Assembly (NCBI GenBank): GCA_047972135.1
Contig: JBKEAJ010000110.1
Coordinates: 1-7,816 of the forward strand
Direction: 5' to 3'
Length of the DNA: 7,816 bases
From: JBKEAJ01 sp047972135
GTDB lineage: Bacteria > Bacteroidota > Bacteroidia > Bacteroidales > Prolixibacteraceae
Position numbers and translations under genes: made by a program
Shown here: positions 5,718-7,816 of the stretch, piece after piece
Layout: each line of letters begins with the position of its first letter
How positions within the stretch are numbered: the first letter of the stretch is position 1
The notes under the pieces: generated by a model
Databases searched by the model: none
Told to the model about the DNA's origin: nothing
Seen by the model: the letters and a program-made list of their open reading frames with translations, nothing else

Positions 5718-5767
5718 CAAGTAGTCAGACATCTAATATCCGCAGTTTTATCTTTAAAAAACAAACA

Positions 5768-6781
5768 ATGCAAATCGGCAATATAGAATTAGGCGACACT
5801 CCATTGTTTCTCGCACCTATGGAGGATGTAACTTACAAGACCTTCCGTTATATGTGCAAGCAGAATGGTGCCGATGTTATGTACACCGAGTTTGTTGCAT
5901 CGGAGGCATTGATACGTAAGGTTGACAAATCTATTGCCAAGATGGAGCTTTTCGATTTCGACCGTCCTGCCGCCATTCAGATATATGGACACAACACCGA
6001 ATCTATGGTTGAGGCTGCCAAGCTGGCAGAACAGGCTAAGCCCGACTTTATCGACATCAACTGCGGCTGCCCCATGAAAAAGATTATCCGCAAGGGAGCC
6101 GGAGCAGGATTACTGCAAGAACCCGACAAGATGGTGGAAATGGTCGCTCGGATTGTCAAAGCCGTCAGGCTCCCTGTCACCGTGAAGACTCGCTTGGGTT
6201 GGGACGACAACAACAAGCCCATAGTCGAGCTTGCCGAGAGGCTTCAAGATGTTGGTATAGCAGCGTTAGCATTGCACGGGCGCACTCGCGCACAACTATA
6301 TAGCGGCACAGCCGACTGGCAACTTATCGGAAAAGTAAAACAAAATCCACGCCTACATATTCCCCTCATCGGCAATGGCGACATAAATAGTCCTCAGAAA
6401 GCGAAAGAGTGCCTCGACATAAGTGGAGTAGATGGATTGATGATTGGACGAGGTTCAATAGGTCGTCCATGGATTTTCAAAGAGGTAAAGCACTATTTGC
6501 ATACAGGCGAGTTGCTTCCTGCACCATTGGTGAGCGAGATAGTCGGAAATGTAAAATCCCAACTGGAATTGACTTTAGGCTGGCGCGACAGCGAATATAG
6601 AGCTATCTTGATGATGCGCCGTCATTTTGCAAAATATTTCCCTGCACTTCCAAATTTTAGGGAGCTTCGTATCAGGCTATTGAGAGCTGAAACTAGCCAA
6701 GAGGTATTCCAAATTTTAGATGAAATATCAGCACGCTATGAGGGTTTGCAAATTGATTATAGCGATGTCAGTCTGAGATAG
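5768..6781 (+). CDS. dusB: tRNA-dihydrouridine synthase (DusB-type)
   Basis: A 337-residue flavoenzyme that reduces uridine to dihydrouridine in the tRNA D-loop using NADPH. Seen in order: LAPMEDVTYKTFR at residues 15-27 (FMN-binding start of the TIM barrel), INCGCPMKK at 97-105 with catalytic Cys101, VKTRLGW at 139-145, LHGRTR at 169-174, IGNGDI at 201-206 and MIGRGSIGRPW at 225-235 for FMN phosphate binding. The helical RNA-binding tail contains MRRHFAKYFP at 283-292. Length and motifs match bacterial DusB with nothing missing. The ATG at 5768 follows an A-rich leader (AAAAAACAAACA) and no SD. A weak box TATCTTTA at 5749-5756 could be its own -7 element, but no good -33 element is present, so transcription may come partly from ruvX-def. 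Confidence 0.95.
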   Translation: MQIGNIELGDTPLFLAPMEDVTYKTFRYMCKQNGADVMYTEFVASEALIRKVDKSIAKMELFDFDRPAAIQIYGHNTESMVEAAKLAEQAKPDFIDINCGCPMKKIIRKGAGAGLLQEPDKMVEMVARIVKAVRLPVTVKTRLGWDDNNKPIVELAERLQDVGIAALALHGRTRAQLYSGTADWQLIGKVKQNPRLHIPLIGNGDINSPQKAKECLDISGVDGLMIGRGSIGRPWIFKEVKHYLHTGELLPAPLVSEIVGNVKSQLELTLGWRDSEYRAILMMRRHFAKYFPALPNFRELRIRLLRAETSQEVFQILDEISARYEGLQIDYSDVSLR

Positions 6782-6811
6782 CAGTAAATTGGCAATTCAG
6801 GCGATTTGCTA

Positions 6812-6842
6812 TTGTATTTATCGTACTTTTTTAGTATATTTG
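6812..6842 (+). promoter_or_regulatory. Bacteroidetes-type promoter for the Fic-family remnant
   Basis: TTG at 6812-6814, 20 bases, then TATATTTG at 6835-6842, a full match to TAnnTTTG with the same spacing as the promoter ahead of ruvX. Initiation near 6848 would give a leader of about 24 bases before ATG 6872. The promoter seems to have outlived its gene. Confidence 0.65.
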
Positions 6843-6871
6843 TGTCATACTATCCTTACAAAATTGAGCTT

Positions 6872-7424
6872 ATGAGCAAAGACACGAAACTACTGGAAGT
6901 ATCTTAAATCCAAGCTAAAAAAAGAAAACAACGAGTTGGTTAGTGCCACTAACCGGCTGAAATTAACAGCAACTGACGGAAAAAAATATTTAACAGACAC
7001 TCTTGACAGCAATGGTGTTATATTGCTTGCCAGACATTTTCCGAACAATAAAGCCATAAAATTTCTCGACTGGTTTACATATAGTGATAATAGCATTGAC
7101 GGTCAGAGCAAAAAGAAAGCGTATTCTTTTTTTGAAAGCAATCTTATTAAAGATGAGGATATTGGCACAAGAAAAAGTTTGCAACAAATTCATGCCTACA
7201 TTTTTGGAGGTTTGTATGATTTTGCAGGAAAAATAAGACAAAAGAACATTTCAAAGGGTGGTTTTCAGTTTGCAACAGCACATTTCTTAGGTAACACTCT
7301 AAAACAGATTGAAGAAATGCCCGAAGACACCTTTGACGAAATTGTAAATAAATACGCTGAAATGAACATTGCCCACCCATTTATGGAAGGCAACGACTAC
7401 AACTCCACCGGCAAGCCTTTGTAG
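6872..7424 (+). pseudogene. Bro-N/Fic-type protein, frameshifted at the start and cut in the Fic motif
   Basis: The ATG at 6872 reads MSKDT and stops after 11 codons. From about 6888 the next frame reads NYWKYLKSKLKKENNELVSA and continues for 178 codons, so one extra A in the GAAAC run at 6886-6890 probably broke the gene. NYWKYLKSKL, RLKLTATDGKKYLTD and HFPNNKAIKFLDWF resemble the second half of a Bro-N domain. IHAYIFGGLYDFAGKIRQ and the segment ending AHPFMEGN (7371-7394) are a Fic domain. Fic enzymes transfer AMP or related groups to proteins through HPFxxGNGRxxR. Here only HPFMEGN remains, then nine unrelated residues and TAG, so the nucleotide-binding GNG and Arg are gone. The end overlaps the stop of the opposing efflux gene. 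No antitoxin gene is seen beside it. Confidence 0.8.
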
Positions 7425-7816
7425 AAATCCAATATTTTTAGTCTGAATATATACTGATATTTAGCTTGTGCTACCCTAGACTCTGCTTGTTGCACTTGAT
7501 TTTTGCTAGAATTATACTCAACGGCAGTAACAAGCTGCAGATTAAAGCGTTCCTGCATAAAGCCGAAATTCTTCTCAAATGCCTCTAGTGCTTGCTCATT
7601 AGCATTGTAGGTGTCGTAGGCAGCTTTAGCATCGGTTCTTGCTCTGTCTATCGTGTTTCGTAGCAAGAGTTTCTGGTTTTCCAAGTCAAGCTCTTTATTT
7701 CTCACATTTATTTCAGCCTGCTTCATCTGGGTTCTATTAGAAAACTGGCTAAAAATCGGGATATTAAGCTGTACACCAAAGCCATATCGCTGATTGCTTT
7801 TTAGTTGGTCGCCAAA
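7397..7816 (-). CDS. TolC-family outer-membrane efflux protein (partial, C-terminal part)
   Basis: The frame is open from the window edge to TAG at 7399-7397, giving the last 139 residues; the start lies outside the window. Seen: YGFGVQLNIPIFSQFSNRTQ near the beginning, the strand-turn that opens the second repeat of TolC-type proteins. Long amphipathic helices follow (QAEINVRNKELDLENQ, AYDTYNANEQALEAFEKN), then LVTAVEYNSSKNQVQQAES and the ending FRLKILDFYKGLPVEL. These match the coiled-coil tunnel and equatorial region of TolC/OprM-like channels, which span the outer membrane and periplasm and export drugs or proteins with an ABC or RND pump. In Bacteroidetes such a gene is usually in an operon with the membrane-fusion and pump genes, which would lie to the right. 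Its stop abuts the cut end of the Fic remnant, so any native terminator has been lost. Confidence 0.9.
   Translation of the reverse strand, partial: FGDQLKSNQRYGFGVQLNIPIFSQFSNRTQMKQAEINVRNKELDLENQKLLLRNTIDRARTDAKAAYDTYNANEQALEAFEKNFGFMQERFNLQLVTAVEYNSSKNQVQQAESRVAQAKYQYIFRLKILDFYKGLPVEL

Noticed and set aside
5749..5756. TATCTTTA as a promoter -7 box for dusB
   Set aside because: It differs from TAnnTTTG at the last base and has no TTG about 20 bases upstream; mentioned only as weak.
6778..6850. Possible terminator after dusB (ATAGCA 6778-6783 with TGCTAT 6807-6812)
   Set aside because: The arms are only 6 bp apart from weak inner pairing, there is no adjacent T-run, and the region is occupied by a better promoter match.
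1..7816. CRISPR array, tRNA or rRNA genes
   Set aside because: No regularly spaced repeats and no cloverleaf or rRNA-like segments were seen on either strand.

Overview
The window looks like chromosomal DNA from a member of the Bacteroidales. Three things point there. Two promoters fit the Bacteroidetes layout (TTG, 20 bases, TAnnTTTG). The left-hand partial gene resembles TssO, a component particular to the Bacteroidetes-type (subtype iii) type VI secretion system. The central mobilization relics resemble Bacteroides mobilizable-element proteins. No species can be named from the sequence alone.

Left part (1-2748, minus strand): three genes read right to left. First is a metzincin-like zinc protease ORF that has lost its 5' end. 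Two bases after its stop comes an exported 546-residue protein with duplicated MORN/YwqK-like segments. After an 88-base gap comes the 5' part of a tssO-like gene that runs off the window. The arrangement suggests a T6SS-linked toxin and partner cassette whose toxin gene was cut by an insertion. That reading is inference.

Middle (2749-4531): a graveyard of mobile DNA. An IS4-type transposase remnant (+) is split by an 88-bp insertion between 7-bp direct repeats, and removing 88 bp restores the frame. It abuts a relaxase gene (-) collapsed to its first ~30 codons and last ~26 codons. Next is a 269-codon ORF (-) that appears to join three partial proteins: a replication-type helix-turn-helix domain, a Toprim primase domain and a MobC-like tail. 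Last comes a lipoprotein-like reading frame (+) with a stop codon in its signal peptide, followed by a good intrinsic terminator.

Right-centre (4653-6781, plus strand): intact housekeeping genes. A promoter sits so close to ruvX/yqgF that the mRNA is probably leaderless. ruvX overlaps def (peptide deformylase) by 4 bases. After a 91-base gap that holds a 12-codon RuvX-like scrap comes dusB (tRNA-dihydrouridine synthase).

Right end (6812-7816): a promoter followed by a Bro-N/Fic-type gene that is frameshifted near its start and cut inside the Fic motif HPFxxGN(G). The cut abuts the stop codon of a convergent TolC-family outer-membrane efflux gene (-), which runs off the window.

The contrast is the main message: core genes are intact, while nearly every accessory gene is truncated, fused or frameshifted at a sharp junction.
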